37,382 nucleotides of DNA from Oscillospiraceae bacterium (GCA_902799075.1 CADBYZ010000012.1:1-37382); one strand, 5' to 3'; shown: positions 15,483 to 26,760, counted from the stretch's first letter. Numbers and translations: made by a program. The notes: generated from the letters alone by a model not told the origin.

Positions 15483-16604
15483 TTATCCCTTACCGCCGCA
15501 CAGCTCTCCGACGGCGGCGCAGCAGGCTTTCACATCCTCGTGTTTGACGAAGGGGGAAAAGCTCATGCGCAGGGTGCCGGTATCGAGCGTCCCGGCGCTG
15601 CGGTGCGCAAGGGGCGCGCAGTGGAGCCCGCTTCTCAGGCAGATCCCGCGCTCGGACAGGAGCCGGGCCGCCTCGTCACAGTCGCGGCCCCGGATGCGCA
15701 GGGAGAGGACGCCGCTCTGCGTGCCCTCCGGTCCGGTGAAAGTTTCGACTCCTTCCATTCCCCGAAGCGCGGAAACGGCATCGTGAAGAAGTGTCTGCTC
15801 CGTGTGCTTGATCTTGGGTATGCCCTGCTTAGAGACATATTCCATACCCGCCAGCAGCCCTGCAATACCGGGCACATTGTGTGTCCCGGCCTCCAGCCGG
15901 TCGGGCAGATAGTCCGGCATCAGCTGCAGAAGGCTGTCGGAGCCGGAGCCGCCGGCGAGCAGCGGCTCTCCCCTCTCCCCGCACAGAAGCAGCCCCGTCC
16001 CCTGCGGACCGAGCAGGCCCTTGTGCCCGGGCATGGCGACAAACGCCGCGCCGAGCTCCATGAAATCCACCGGGAGCACGCCTGCCGCCTGGGAGGCGTC
16101 CACGATCAGCGGTACGCCCCGGCTTTTGCACAGGGCCGCGATTTCGTACACAGGCAGGATGAAGCCGAAGACATTGGAGACCATGGTGCACACCGCGAGC
16201 TCTGCGCCTCTGATACGTTCCTCAAAAGCCCGCAGGCAGGCAGCCTGATCGAAAAGCGGCGACGCGGCGACGATGATCTCCGCGCCCAGGGCCTTGAGCG
16301 GACGGGTGACGGCGTTGTGCTCATAGCCGGAGATCAGCACCTTTGTTCCCGGCTTTGCAAGGGAGCGTATGGCGATATTCAGGCCGTGGGTGGCATTCAT
16401 GGTGAAAACGACATCCGCGGGGTCCGGGACATTGAAAAGCGCCGCCGCCTTTTCGCGGCAGCGGTAGACCAGCCGGGATGCACGCATGGCGGCCTCGTGG
16501 CCTCCGCGTCCGGGGCTTGCGCAGGTCTGCATGGCCCGTACCATGGCGCGGGCAACCGCCGGGGGCTTTATGAGCGTTGTGGCGGCATTATCGAGATAGA
16601 TCAT
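15483..16604 (-). CDS. Cysteine desulfurase-family aminotransferase class V
   Basis: A PLP enzyme of the NifS/SufS-like superfamily, 373 residues from ATG 16604 (MIYLDNAATT). ATG 16610 is also possible but is only three bases from GGGAGG. The Schiff-base lysine is in MPGHKGLLGPQGTG (K195), VDASQAAG holds the PLP-nitrogen aspartate, and the C-terminal active-site loop cysteine is in RSGLHCAPLAH (C329). This fits the subgroup of class V enzymes found next to small Se/S-carrier-like proteins, as here (16588-16851, overlapping by 17-23 bases). The likely role is mobilising sulfur or selenium from cysteine/selenocysteine. No SufU, IscU, selD or molybdenum hydroxylase gene is in the window, so the acceptor pathway is open. 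Confidence 0.85.
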   Translation of the reverse strand: MIYLDNAATTLIKPPAVARAMVRAMQTCASPGRGGHEAAMRASRLVYRCREKAAALFNVPDPADVVFTMNATHGLNIAIRSLAKPGTKVLISGYEHNAVTRPLKALGAEIIVAASPLFDQAACLRAFEERIRGAELAVCTMVSNVFGFILPVYEIAALCKSRGVPLIVDASQAAGVLPVDFMELGAAFVAMPGHKGLLGPQGTGLLLCGERGEPLLAGGSGSDSLLQLMPDYLPDRLEAGTHNVPGIAGLLAGMEYVSKQGIPKIKHTEQTLLHDAVSALRGMEGVETFTGPEGTQSGVLSLRIRGRDCDEAARLLSERGICLRSGLHCAPLAHRSAGTLDTGTLRMSFSPFVKHEDVKACCAAVGELCGGKG

Positions 16605-16851
16605 TTTCATGAGCCTCCCGGTAGCTGTCGTCGGCCTCGCGCAGATAGACCTTCCCTGTCAGCAGCCCCGCGCTTTTGAGCAGACTTACCGCCTCCCCCA
16701 GACGGCGGTAGAGGCTGACCGCGTAGCCGCAGCCGTTTGCGCGCATGTGCTGGGGCGCTTTGACAACAGTCGCGCCGATGCCGTGCCGCTCCAGTACCAG
16801 AGCTGCGCGCTGCGCATTCGTCAGGGATTTGCATAGAATCAAATATTTCAT
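16588..16851 (-). CDS. DUF3343 / putative Se/S carrier-like small protein
   Basis: An 87-residue ferredoxin-like-fold protein starting at ATG 16851 behind CGGAGG (spacing 6). It begins MKYLILCKSLTNAQRAALVLE and contains the family's NGCGYAVSL motif, with C41 the candidate carrier cysteine. The family is annotated as putative Se/S carrier-like. It overlaps the start of the class V aminotransferase, consistent with an enzyme/acceptor pair. A longer frame upstream (to 16941) crosses the ispF terminator and was rejected. Confidence 0.75.
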   Translation of the reverse strand: MKYLILCKSLTNAQRAALVLERHGIGATVVKAPQHMRANGCGYAVSLYRRLGEAVSLLKSAGLLTGKVYLREADDSYREAHENDLSR

Positions 16852-16867
16852 ATCATACCTCCGAAAA

Positions 16868-16916
16868 GGCAAAAGGAGATCCGCCCCATTCACCCATGGA
16901 GCGGATCTCCTTTGCC
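16868..16916 (-). terminator. Terminator after ispF
   Basis: Long hairpin: GGCAAAGGAGATCCGC-type arm (16898-16916) with its complement (16868-16887), ten-base loop, followed on the minus strand by TTTT. It separates the ybaK-to-ispF run from the DUF3343 gene, whose ribosome site follows directly. Confidence 0.7.
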
Positions 16917-16965
16917 GGATACTCACACAGGAACATAACATCCTATGCGTAGCTTCCGGATTCTG

Positions 16966-17439
16966 TTATTGTTCTTCCAGCAGGGCCACGCTGTGCGCCG
17001 CGATACCGAGGCCCTCCCCGGTGAAGCCCAGGTGCTCCTCGGTGGTGGCCTTCACGCTGACGCGGTACACATCGACGCCCATGGCCTTCGCAAGCTTTTC
17101 GCGCATGGCGGGGATATAGGGCGCGAGCTTCGGGCGCTGGGCAATGACAGTGCAGTCGACGTTTCCGACGCGATAGCCCGCCTTAGCGACGACGGCGCAG
17201 ACCTTCTTCAAAAGCTCAACACTGTCCGCGCCCGCGTAGTCGGGGTCGTTGTCGGGAAAGAGCTTGCCGATGTCCCCCAGCGCCGCCGCGCCCAGCAGCG
17301 CGTCCATCAGCGCATGGGTCAGGACATCCGCGTCCGAGTGGCCCAGCAGGCCCTTTTCATAGGGAACTTCGATGCCGCCGAGGATGAGCTTTCGCCCCTC
17401 GACAAGCTTATGCACATCATACCCATGTCCGATTCGCAT
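16966..17439 (-). CDS. ispF: 2-C-methyl-D-erythritol 2,4-cyclodiphosphate synthase
   Basis: Fifth enzyme of the MEP isoprenoid pathway; cyclises CDP-ME 2-phosphate. It is 157 residues, normal length, and acts as a trimer. Metal ligands are visible: D8 and H10 in GYDVHK, and H42 in [26 protein letters not shown] and VNVDCT-like [14 protein letters not shown] are the other motifs, and [23 protein letters not shown] closes the protein in family style. The ATG at 17439 overlaps the ispD 3' end by 23 bases, so the two are translationally coupled. Confidence 0.96.
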   Translation of the reverse strand: MRIGHGYDVHKLVEGRKLILGGIEVPYEKGLLGHSDADVLTHALMDALLGAAALGDIGKLFPDNDPDYAGADSVELLKKVCAVVAKAGYRVGNVDCTVIAQRPKLAPYIPAMREKLAKAMGVDVYRVSVKATTEEHLGFTGEGLGIAAHSVALLEEQ

Positions 17440-18160
17440 TCCAGTCCCCCCTGTCCTCGACGATCGCCTTCGCCGTGACCATGTCCTCCGGCGTTGTGAT
17501 CTTGATATTGGTGAGCTCCCCCTCTACAGTGATGGTCTTGACGCCCATCATATCCATGGCGGAGCAGTCGTCCGTCAGCGTCAGCTTGAGCTCGACCGCC
17601 TTGGTGAGCGCGCCCTTGATGAGATCCGCTTCAAAGACCTGCGGCGTCTGCACGCGTCTCGTCATGGTCCGGTCCAGCGTGCCGGTAATGAAGCCTCTTT
17701 CGTCCACGGCCTTGAGCGTGTCGGTGCTGGCGACCGCCGGAACAGCCGCCCGGTAAGCCCTCGCCGCCTCGATGGTCCGGGTGATCAGCTCCTGGCTTAC
17801 GAGCGGGCGCGCTCCGTCGTGGATGGCGATCAGCTCCGCCCCATGGCGGCAGGCCGAGACTCCGGCCAGGGCCGATTCCATGCGCGTCGCGCCGCCGCTG
17901 ACCACCTGCTTGACCTTGTGCAGGCCGTTTTTGAAGCATAGATCGGCGATCTCCTCCAGCTTCTCGGTTTTTGTGACAATGATGATCTCATCCACATATT
18001 CGTTGTTCTCAAAGGCCAGCACTGTTCTGGCCAGCACAGGCATGGCCCCGAGCTTCATCATGATCTTGTCGCTTCCCATGCGCTGTGAGCTTCCGGCTGC
18101 CACAATGACCGCCGAGCAGCTCAGCTTTTCCTTTTTGCACTTAAACGGACAGGACTTCAC
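17417..18160 (-). CDS. ispD: 2-C-methyl-D-erythritol 4-phosphate cytidylyltransferase
   Basis: Third MEP-pathway enzyme; joins MEP to CTP. It is 247 residues from a GTG at 18160, eight bases after GGAGG. A TTG at 18175 would lie within the ribosome site. The CTP motif [15 protein letters not shown] starts near residue 17. [10 protein letters not shown] and [12 protein letters not shown] are the other diagnostic motifs, with [11 protein letters not shown] near the end. The N-terminus before the core carries three cysteines (C4, C8, C15), which is unusual. ispD and ispF are separate but overlapping genes, not the fused IspDF form. Confidence 0.94.
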   Translation of the reverse strand: MKSCPFKCKKEKLSCSAVIVAAGSSQRMGSDKIMMKLGAMPVLARTVLAFENNEYVDEIIIVTKTEKLEEIADLCFKNGLHKVKQVVSGGATRMESALAGVSACRHGAELIAIHDGARPLVSQELITRTIEAARAYRAAVPAVASTDTLKAVDERGFITGTLDRTMTRRVQTPQVFEADLIKGALTKAVELKLTLTDDCSAMDMMGVKTITVEGELTNIKITTPEDMVTAKAIVEDRGDWNANRTWV

Positions 18161-18182
18161 AGTATTCCCCTCCAATCAGCTT

Positions 18183-19214
18183 TTATCCTTTTAATTGACG
18201 TTTGCGATAGAAGTTCATCATGCCGTCCTGAAGCATGTCCAGATGCATGAGCATTTTGCCCGCACCGTAAGCGGCGCAGGAAACTGCGTCGTCCACAACC
18301 AGGGTGCGGATGCCGGTGGAGCGCTCAATGAGGCGATCGATGCCGTAGATAAGGCTGCCGCCGCCGGACATGATGATGCCGTTCTTGTCGAGGTCCCCCA
18401 CGAGCTGGGGCGGTGTGCTCTCAAGGACGATGTGGATGGTCTCGAGGATGCGGTTCATGGGCTCGACAAAGGCTTCGATGAGCTCGGTGGAGCTGACCTT
18501 CACGGTCTTGGGCAGACCGTTTGAGAGGTCACGGCCCTTGACCTCCTCGACGCTGATGTCGGGGCGCTGGATGACACAGCCGATGCTGCGCTTGAGCTCC
18601 TCGGCGGTACTCAGGCCGATGAGCAGATCATACTTGCGGCGGATGAATTTGACGATGGATTCATCGAAGCTGGTGCCGGCGACCTTGATGGACTGGCACT
18701 CCACGACGCCGCCGCCGGAGACCACAGCGACCTCCGTGGTGCCGCCGCCGATGTCGATGACCATGTGACCGTCGGCCTTGGAGATATCCACGCCCGCGCC
18801 CATGGCGGTGGCGACGGCGGTCTCCAGGAGGTACACCTTCCTGGCGCCCGCCTCGATGGCGGCGTCAATGACGGCGCGCTCCTCCACACCGGTGATGGAG
18901 CTCGGCACACACGCCAGCACGCAGGGCTTGAAGAGACTGAAGGAGGTGATGCGGCTGACAAGCTCGCGAAGCATCTGGGCCGTGATTTCATAGTCGGAGA
19001 TGACGCCGGCGTTGACTGGGTGGATCGCCACGATGTTTGCTGGCGTCCTGCCCAGCATCTTCTGCGCGTCCTGGCCGATTTTCAGGATCTTGCCGCTGAA
19101 TTTGTCCACCGCCACGACGGTGGGTTCTCTGGCTACGACGCCCTTGCCCTGCACAAACAGCAGGGTCGACGAGGTGCCAAGGTCCACGGCTATATCTCTC
19201 TCAAACAGATTCAT
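18183..19214 (-). CDS. mreB: MreB/Mbl family rod-shape actin homologue
   Basis: An actin-like cytoskeletal ATPase that guides lateral wall synthesis, 343 residues. Phosphate-1 motif AVDLGTSSTLLF (residues 9-20), phosphate-2 MVIDIGGGTTEVAV, and the adenosine motif GIIMSGGGSLIYGIDR are all present. The amphipathic N-terminus MNLFERDIAVDLG is family-like. The start is ATG 19214 with AAGGAGTG; the longer frame lies inside comF sequence. No mreC/mreD follows: the downstream gene is ispD. This suits an Mbl- or MreBH-like paralogue more than the canonical mreBCD copy. Confidence 0.92.
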   Translation of the reverse strand: MNLFERDIAVDLGTSSTLLFVQGKGVVAREPTVVAVDKFSGKILKIGQDAQKMLGRTPANIVAIHPVNAGVISDYEITAQMLRELVSRITSFSLFKPCVLACVPSSITGVEERAVIDAAIEAGARKVYLLETAVATAMGAGVDISKADGHMVIDIGGGTTEVAVVSGGGVVECQSIKVAGTSFDESIVKFIRRKYDLLIGLSTAEELKRSIGCVIQRPDISVEEVKGRDLSNGLPKTVKVSSTELIEAFVEPMNRILETIHIVLESTPPQLVGDLDKNGIIMSGGGSLIYGIDRLIERSTGIRTLVVDDAVSCAAYGAGKMLMHLDMLQDGMMNFYRKRQLKG

Positions 19215-19225
19215 GCTTTCACTCC

Positions 19226-19870
19226 TTAATGCCTCGAGGCCGCTGCCGCCGCATAAACTTCGGCGCACCCGGCTTTTCTGAGCTCCGAAGCGCACTCGGA
19301 GAGTGTCGCGCCGGTGGTGACAATATCGTCAATGACCAGCACCCGCCTGTCCTTCGCCTTCTCAGGCGCGCAGCAGACATAGACGCCCTTGGCGTTTTTC
19401 TGCCGCGCCTCGGCATCCTTGATGCCGGACTGTGGTCTGGTGTCGATTCTCTTTTTCAGCAGCTTTTCACAGGGGATGCCCAGTCTCTTTGCCGTCTCCT
19501 CCGCGAGAATGCGGGCCTGGTCATAGCCGCGCTTTCTGAGACGGCGGCGGCTCAAAGGCACCCATGTAATAATATCGCAGGAAATGTCCGATTCGTCAAT
19601 ACATTTTGCGAGAAAATCCGCATACGCCGCGCCATACGCGGTCACACCGCGGAATTTGTAGCGCAGCAGGGACTCGCGTACCTGATCCTCATAGCGCAGC
19701 GGCGCCACGCACAGGAGCTGATCCCTGAGCTCCCGCCTGGTGCCGGTACTCGCATAGCGCCTGCGGCAGAAGCGGCAGACACCGCGTTCGGCGTCGTTTA
19801 AGAGTCTGCGGCAGAAGGCGCATCGCGGCGGATAGAGCAGGTCCAGAAGCCAGTTGATGATCGCGTTCAT
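19226..19870 (-). CDS. comF: ComF family phosphoribosyltransferase-like protein
   Basis: 214 residues. The N-terminal zinc ribbon shows CAFC and CRFC pairs (residues about 17-36). The C-terminal PRTase fold has the PRPP loop VLVIDDIVTTGATLSE. Also visible is the ComF-type VPLSRRRLRKRGYDQARILAE. ComF is needed for DNA uptake in competent bacteria, but homologues occur widely in non-competent Clostridia. The start ATG overlaps the recD2 stop (ATGA, 19867-19870). Confidence 0.9.
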   Translation of the reverse strand: MNAIINWLLDLLYPPRCAFCRRLLNDAERGVCRFCRRRYASTGTRRELRDQLLCVAPLRYEDQVRESLLRYKFRGVTAYGAAYADFLAKCIDESDISCDIITWVPLSRRRLRKRGYDQARILAEETAKRLGIPCEKLLKKRIDTRPQSGIKDAEARQKNAKGVYVCCAPEKAKDRRVLVIDDIVTTGATLSECASELRKAGCAEVYAAAAASRH

Positions 19871-22086
19871 AGGCCGCAGAGCGCGCGCAGGCGCACACGA
19901 AGGGCCGTATAGCGCCTTGCCTGGCGGAAATTGTCGATCATGCGCGTCGCCACAGCGTCATCTCCCACGAGGATCAGCAGCTCCTTTGCACGCGTGACGG
20001 CTGTATAGAGTACGCTTCTTGTCATCAGCTGCTGGCTTGTCCCCGTCAGGGCCAGGATCACCGCGCGGTACTCGCTGCCCTGGGCCTTATGTACCGTCAC
20101 CGCCCAGGCGTGCTCAAGCTCGGTCAGCGCGTCAAAGCCGTAAGTCGCAAGGTGGCCGTCAAAGTCGACGGTCAGGGTCTCGCTCTCCGGGTCTATCCTG
20201 CGCAGCACGCCCATGTCGCCGTTATAGATGCCGGTGCCCGCCTCGGTATTGTTCGCGTTTTTCCAGAGAATATCATAGTTGTTGCGGATCTGCATGACCC
20301 GGTCGCCCTCGCGGAAGATCGCGTCGCCGAAGGGCTTTTCCTTTTTCTCCGGTGCGGCGGGGTTCAGGACTTCCTGCAGTTTTTTGTTGAGGTTCACGGT
20401 GCCGGTCTCCCCTTTTCTGGTTGGGGAAAGGACCTGGATCTCCTCGGGTGGGATGTGCATTTTATTCGGAAGGCGCACGGCGCACAGCTCCGTGATCGTC
20501 TCCACGGCGCTGGCGCCCTGCAGGCGTTTGAGCCTAAAGAAGTCCCGCGCGTTTTCTCCGAAATTCGGGTACGCGCCGTCCTTGATCATGTGGGCGTTGC
20601 GTATGATATGGCTGCCCTCCCCCTGGCGGTGGATGAGGGACAGCGTGCCCGTCGCCACGACCTGGCTTCGGATGAGGGCGGAGAAGACATTGCCGGGGCC
20701 GACGGAGGGGAGCTGATCGGCATCGCCCACCAGGATAAGCCGCGCATCCGGCGGCAGTGCCCGCAGCAGAGCGTCCATCAGCAGGATATCCACCATGGAG
20801 CACTCGTCGAGGATGACGACGTCACAGTCCAGACGGTCATTTTCCTTCTTGGTAAAGACGACGCGGTCGCCTTCCTCGTCGAATTTGGCCCCGAGAAGGC
20901 GGTGTACCGTCGCGGCCTCGCGTCCCGTGACCTCGGTCATGCGCTTGGCGGCTCGGCCCGTGGGGGCGCAGAGCAGGGTCTTGAGGCCCAGCTCGTCGAA
21001 CATGGCGAGGATCGCGCGGATACAGGTGGTCTTGCCGGTGCCGGGGCCGCCGGTGAGCACCATCAACTGGTTATCCAGCGCCATGCTGATCGCCTGCCGC
21101 TGGTCAGGGTCATAGCTGACACGCTGCTGCACCTCGAGCCTGCTCAAAAACTTTTCGGTGTTGAGCCTCTCCTTGAAGTGCCGCTTTGTCATGCGGGCAA
21201 AGGTCTCGGCGGCGTTGGTTTCGGCCTCGTAAAGCTCCGGCAGGTAGCAGGCCTTGACCCCGGCGATCTCCTCATAACGTAAATGATGCTCTTCGATGAG
21301 CTCGTCTATGCATTCATCGGCCTCCTCAGCCTCCACGCCGATGAGCTCCGCCGTCACGGCGGCGAGCTTTTCGCGCGGGATGAAGCAGTGGCCGTTGCCG
21401 GTATTGTGAACAAGCTCGAACAGGAGCGCCGCGGCAATGCGGTTTTTGCTGTTGCCGCCCATGCCGAGGCCGAGGGCCATGGTGTCCGCCTCCCGGAAGG
21501 TGGCGCCGATGAGCGTGGAGCATAAAAGGTACGGGTTTTCCCGCAGCTGCTCGAGGGCCTTGTCGCCGTAGTATTTATAGGCGCGCAATGCCAGGATCGG
21601 GCGAAGGCCGAAGGAGCAGACAAACTCCATCAGCATGCGAAGCCCCGCCTGCTGGCGGAAGCTTTTGGAAATCTGCTGGGCCTTGGCGGAGCTGATGCCG
21701 CGGACCTCACAGAGCTCCTGGGGACGGTTCAGGATCACGTCCAGGGTCTTGTCGCCAAAGCGGTCCACGATCAGGGACGCGGTCGCGGGGCCCACGCCCT
21801 TTACCGAGCCGCCCGCGAGAAACTGATAGATGGCAGGGCCGGAGGAGGGCAGAAAGCGCTGGGCGTATTCAGCCTTGAACTGCCTGCCGTGGACGTTGTG
21901 GGTCATCCACTCACCGCTTGCGATCATGGATTCGCCGGGCGCGGCAAAGGGGAAGCAGCCCACGACCGTCACCGTCTCGCCGCTGTCGGCGCGCAGGCGC
22001 AGGACCGTATAGCCGTTTTCTTCATTTTTGAAAATGACCGTTTCAATCGTGCCGGTCAGCTCCTGGTATTCCAGCTCCTGATCCAT
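19867..22086 (-). CDS. recD2: ATP-dependent RecD2 DNA helicase
   Basis: A 739-residue SF1B 5'-3' helicase that works without RecBC. It has an N-terminal OB-like region (7-75), helix-hairpin-helix region (about 90-190, GGSVKGVGPATAS), then the motor: Walker A TGGPGTGKTT (345-354), DECS (427-430), GDADQLPSVGPGN and the C-terminal motif VHKAQGSEY with TAVTRAK. Length is normal for RecD2. The start is ATG 22086 behind CGAGGTG, 22 bases after the uvrA stop; an upstream extension overlaps uvrA. Confidence 0.94.
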   Translation of the reverse strand: MDQELEYQELTGTIETVIFKNEENGYTVLRLRADSGETVTVVGCFPFAAPGESMIASGEWMTHNVHGRQFKAEYAQRFLPSSGPAIYQFLAGGSVKGVGPATASLIVDRFGDKTLDVILNRPQELCEVRGISSAKAQQISKSFRQQAGLRMLMEFVCSFGLRPILALRAYKYYGDKALEQLRENPYLLCSTLIGATFREADTMALGLGMGGNSKNRIAAALLFELVHNTGNGHCFIPREKLAAVTAELIGVEAEEADECIDELIEEHHLRYEEIAGVKACYLPELYEAETNAAETFARMTKRHFKERLNTEKFLSRLEVQQRVSYDPDQRQAISMALDNQLMVLTGGPGTGKTTCIRAILAMFDELGLKTLLCAPTGRAAKRMTEVTGREAATVHRLLGAKFDEEGDRVVFTKKENDRLDCDVVILDECSMVDILLMDALLRALPPDARLILVGDADQLPSVGPGNVFSALIRSQVVATGTLSLIHRQGEGSHIIRNAHMIKDGAYPNFGENARDFFRLKRLQGASAVETITELCAVRLPNKMHIPPEEIQVLSPTRKGETGTVNLNKKLQEVLNPAAPEKKEKPFGDAIFREGDRVMQIRNNYDILWKNANNTEAGTGIYNGDMGVLRRIDPESETLTVDFDGHLATYGFDALTELEHAWAVTVHKAQGSEYRAVILALTGTSQQLMTRSVLYTAVTRAKELLILVGDDAVATRMIDNFRQARRYTALRVRLRALCGL

Positions 22087-22108
22087 GGGACACCTCGTGG
22101 GTAAAATG

Positions 22109-24937
<2,829 letters not shown>

Positions 24938-24948
24938 AGATGTATCTC

Positions 24949-25425
24949 CTAAACAATGAGGTCGGCGGTTTTGCCGCGTGTGATTTTGATAAGCGCGTCG
25001 GGTGAAAGCTCCGCCTGCGCGCCGATCTTTCCGGCGCTGACGGCGATGGTCGGCAGCTTCAGGCAGCTTTTGTGATAAAAGGTCTCGAACTGCTTTTTCA
25101 TCCCGATGGGCGAGCAGCCGCCGCGCACATAGCCGGTCAGGGCATTGATCTCGCTGACGTGGATCATGGCGACGGACTTCTCCCCCGCCGCCTTCGCGGC
25201 CTTTTTCAGGTCAAGCTCCTCCGCCACGGGGATCACAAAGACATAGTTCCTTTTGCTGGCCCCGACTGTTACCAGGGTCTTGAAAACCTGCGCCGGGTCA
25301 AGGCCTGTGAGCCTTGCCACCGTGACGCCGTCCACCGCCTCGTCCCCGTGGGGATAGCTGTGGGCGGTATAGGGGATCTTTTTCTGTTCGAGCACCCGCA
25401 TGACATTGGTTTTCTGCTCTGCCAT
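24949..25425 (-). CDS. ybaK: Cys-tRNA(Pro)/Cys-tRNA(Cys) deacylase YbaK/EbsC family
   Basis: A 158-residue trans-editing enzyme that clears Cys mischarged on tRNA-Pro. Family motifs: [43 protein letters not shown] with the active-site lysine region, [15 protein letters not shown], and [19 protein letters not shown]. The chosen start is ATG 25425 behind AAAGGGGGG, which gives the usual family length. An in-frame ATG 22 codons upstream has a better-spaced GGAGG but overlaps the predicted promoter. It is the first gene of the seven-gene run to ispF. Confidence 0.92.
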   Translation of the reverse strand: MAEQKTNVMRVLEQKKIPYTAHSYPHGDEAVDGVTVARLTGLDPAQVFKTLVTVGASKRNYVFVIPVAEELDLKKAAKAAGEKSVAMIHVSEINALTGYVRGGCSPIGMKKQFETFYHKSCLKLPTIAVSAGKIGAQAELSPDALIKITRGKTADLIV

Positions 25426-25464
25426 CAGCGCGCCCCCCTTTGCCGTTATTTTCGTAACTTGTAT

Positions 25465-25493
25465 AGTATAACGCATTTTTTCCTCCGTTTCAA
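25465..25493 (-). promoter_or_regulatory. Sigma-A promoter of the ybaK-uvrA-recD2-comF-mreB-ispDF run
   Basis: Minus strand TTGAAA (25488-25493), 17-base spacer, TATACT (25465-25470). The spacer also contains GGAGGAAAAAATG, a ready-made translation start in the ybaK frame, so the region could be read in two ways. Confidence 0.65.
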
Positions 25494-25536
25494 CTGTCCA
25501 GTTCGTTATATTCCATAAAAATCTTTTAAAGTACAA

Positions 25537-25677
25537 AGGGCACGCTGCGAAATGCTTATCGTTTTGTCAGCCCGAGAAACGAAGTGACAAAGGATCTTTC
25601 TTTTGAAAGGTTTTGCAAACTTTCAGAAGAGATCCTTCGCTTGCGCTCAGGATGACACGCATTTCGCAACGTGCCCT
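25537..25677. repeat. Palindromic interspersed repeat, copy 2 (141-base long hairpin, MITE-like)
   Basis: The entire element is one imperfect inverted repeat. Outer arms AGGGCACGCTGCGAAATGC (25537-25555) pair with GCATTTCGCAACGTGCCCT (25659-25677), one mismatch. Next arms TGTCAGCCCGAGAAACG (from 25565) pair with TGTCATCCTGAGCGC on the opposite strand (ending 25657). The centre CTTTTGAAAG / CTTTCAGAAG closes around 25598-25629. No ORF or transposase. It lies 12 bases downstream of the tetR stop, like copy 1 downstream of another stop. Confidence 0.75.
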
Positions 25678-25689
25678 CAGGTTTTCTTT

Positions 25690-26247
25690 TCAATCTTTCT
25701 GGAATCGTGCCATAATGTTCTCGATGCTGTTGTCGAGCACCCTGAGCACCTTGTCGGTGGTGATCTCCTTGGGAAGCTGCATGCCCTGGTCCATCCACTG
25801 GGCGATGAGGCCGACGACAATGTTGGAATAAAATTCCACGATGAATTCAAAATCCTGCCGGTCAATGGAACGGTTCTCCGCCACGATCTCCGAGAAGCTG
25901 CGGATGCACTCACGGAGCCTGCCCTTGATGTAGCGCAGCATGTACAGACGGCTGTTGGAGTTATAGACATTCAGCGCAAAGGTGGAGTTGTCGTACAGAT
26001 ACTTGAACCACAGCGTCACATCGTGCTTCCAGTTGTCGTAGACCACCTCGCTCGGGAGATTGGCGTTGGCATCTTCCTCAAAGACCCACTCGAGCAGATC
26101 GTACACATCGTCGAAATGATAATAGAAGGTCTGGCGGCTGACCCCGCAGGTCTCTACAAGGTCGTTGACGGTAATGCGGTCGATGGGCTTGATGACCATC
26201 ATTTTTTTCAGCGCATCCGCAAGCGCCTTTTTTGTCGATGTCGCCAT
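25690..26247 (-). CDS. TetR/AcrR family transcriptional regulator
   Basis: 185 residues. The N-terminal helix-turn-helix is clear: ITVNDLVETCGVSRQTFYYHFDDVYDLL (residues about 25-52, shown in part). The C-terminal domain has aromatic-rich helices (WKHDVTLWFKYLYDNSTF) as in the DhaS/TetR-C group of Firmicutes. The start is ATG 26247 with GGAGG. It is divergent from a small Spx/ArsC-like gene, and an 18-bp palindrome lies between them, so regulation of that gene and/or itself is likely. The ligand is unknown. Confidence 0.9.
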   Translation of the reverse strand: MATSTKKALADALKKMMVIKPIDRITVNDLVETCGVSRQTFYYHFDDVYDLLEWVFEEDANANLPSEVVYDNWKHDVTLWFKYLYDNSTFALNVYNSNSRLYMLRYIKGRLRECIRSFSEIVAENRSIDRQDFEFIVEFYSNIVVGLIAQWMDQGMQLPKEITTDKVLRVLDNSIENIMARFQKD

Positions 26248-26282
26248 GGTGATTCCTCCAGAGCTTTGGGTTTAATGAAGAT

Positions 26283-26288
26283 ATTATA
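26283..26288 (-). promoter_or_regulatory. -10 element of tetR
   Basis: TATAAT on the minus strand, with a weak TTCCAA 17 bases upstream as -35. The predicted start is about 30 bases before the ATG. Confidence 0.5.
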
Positions 26289-26356
26289 GCACAAAGCATT
26301 TTGAATTGGAACACTTTTTTCACATTTTTGCGATTGTGTAAATACAAATTTTCGTA

Positions 26357-26385
26357 TTGTACATACCATGCAATTATGGTAAAAT
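26357..26385 (+). promoter_or_regulatory. Promoter of the Spx/ArsC-like gene
   Basis: TTGTAC (26357-26362), 17-base spacer, TAAAAT (26380-26385). The -35 is weak and the -10 good. The 18-bp palindrome at 26364-26381 covers the spacer and the first -10 bases. Confidence 0.5.
26364..26381. promoter_or_regulatory. Candidate operator: TACCAT-N6-ATGGTA
   Basis: A perfect inverted repeat with six-base arms and centre GCAATT. It lies between divergent tetR and the Spx/ArsC-like gene and overlaps the latter's promoter, where a bound repressor would block polymerase. TetR operators are often palindromes of this size; binding is inference. Confidence 0.5.
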
Positions 26386-26408
26386 TTCCGAAAAGGAGGA
26401 TGAAAACC

Positions 26409-26756
26409 ATGACGATACTTTGTCTTGAAACCTGCACCACCTGCCGCAGAGCACGCAAATGGCTGGATGACAGGGGTGTGGAATATACGGTACGGCCCAT
26501 CCGGGAGCAGCACCCGACTTATGAGGAGCTTCACGACTGGTTGAAAAAGAGCGGACTGCCGATCCGGCGCTTTTTCAACACCACAGGTGTGATGTACCGG
26601 GAGCTCAAGCTCAAGGACAAAATTGACACCATGAGCGAGGATGAACTGCTCAGGCTGCTGGCGGGCGACGGCATGCTGGTCAAGCGTCCGATTTTGGTGA
26701 GCGAGAAAGCCGTGATCCCGGGCTTTAACGAAAAGACCTGGGAAAAGGCTTTGTAA
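26409..26756 (+). CDS. Spx/ArsC (YffB-like) thioredoxin-fold protein
   Basis: 115 residues starting at ATG 26409, nine bases after GGAGG; an ATG at 26400 touches the ribosome site and is unlikely. The active site is C9-TT-C12 (LETCTTCRRARKW), followed by the ArsC/Spx pattern RRFFNTTGVMYRELKLKDK, MSEDELLRLLAGDGMLVKRPIL, and GFNEKTWEKAL. The family includes arsenate reductase-like proteins and the Spx regulators that bind RNA polymerase. The CxxC pair resembles Spx, but no evidence for polymerase binding can be read here. It is probably controlled by the divergent TetR. Confidence 0.85.
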   Translation: MTILCLETCTTCRRARKWLDDRGVEYTVRPIREQHPTYEELHDWLKKSGLPIRRFFNTTGVMYRELKLKDKIDTMSEDELLRLLAGDGMLVKRPILVSEKAVIPGFNEKTWEKAL

Positions 26757-26760
26757 ACCA

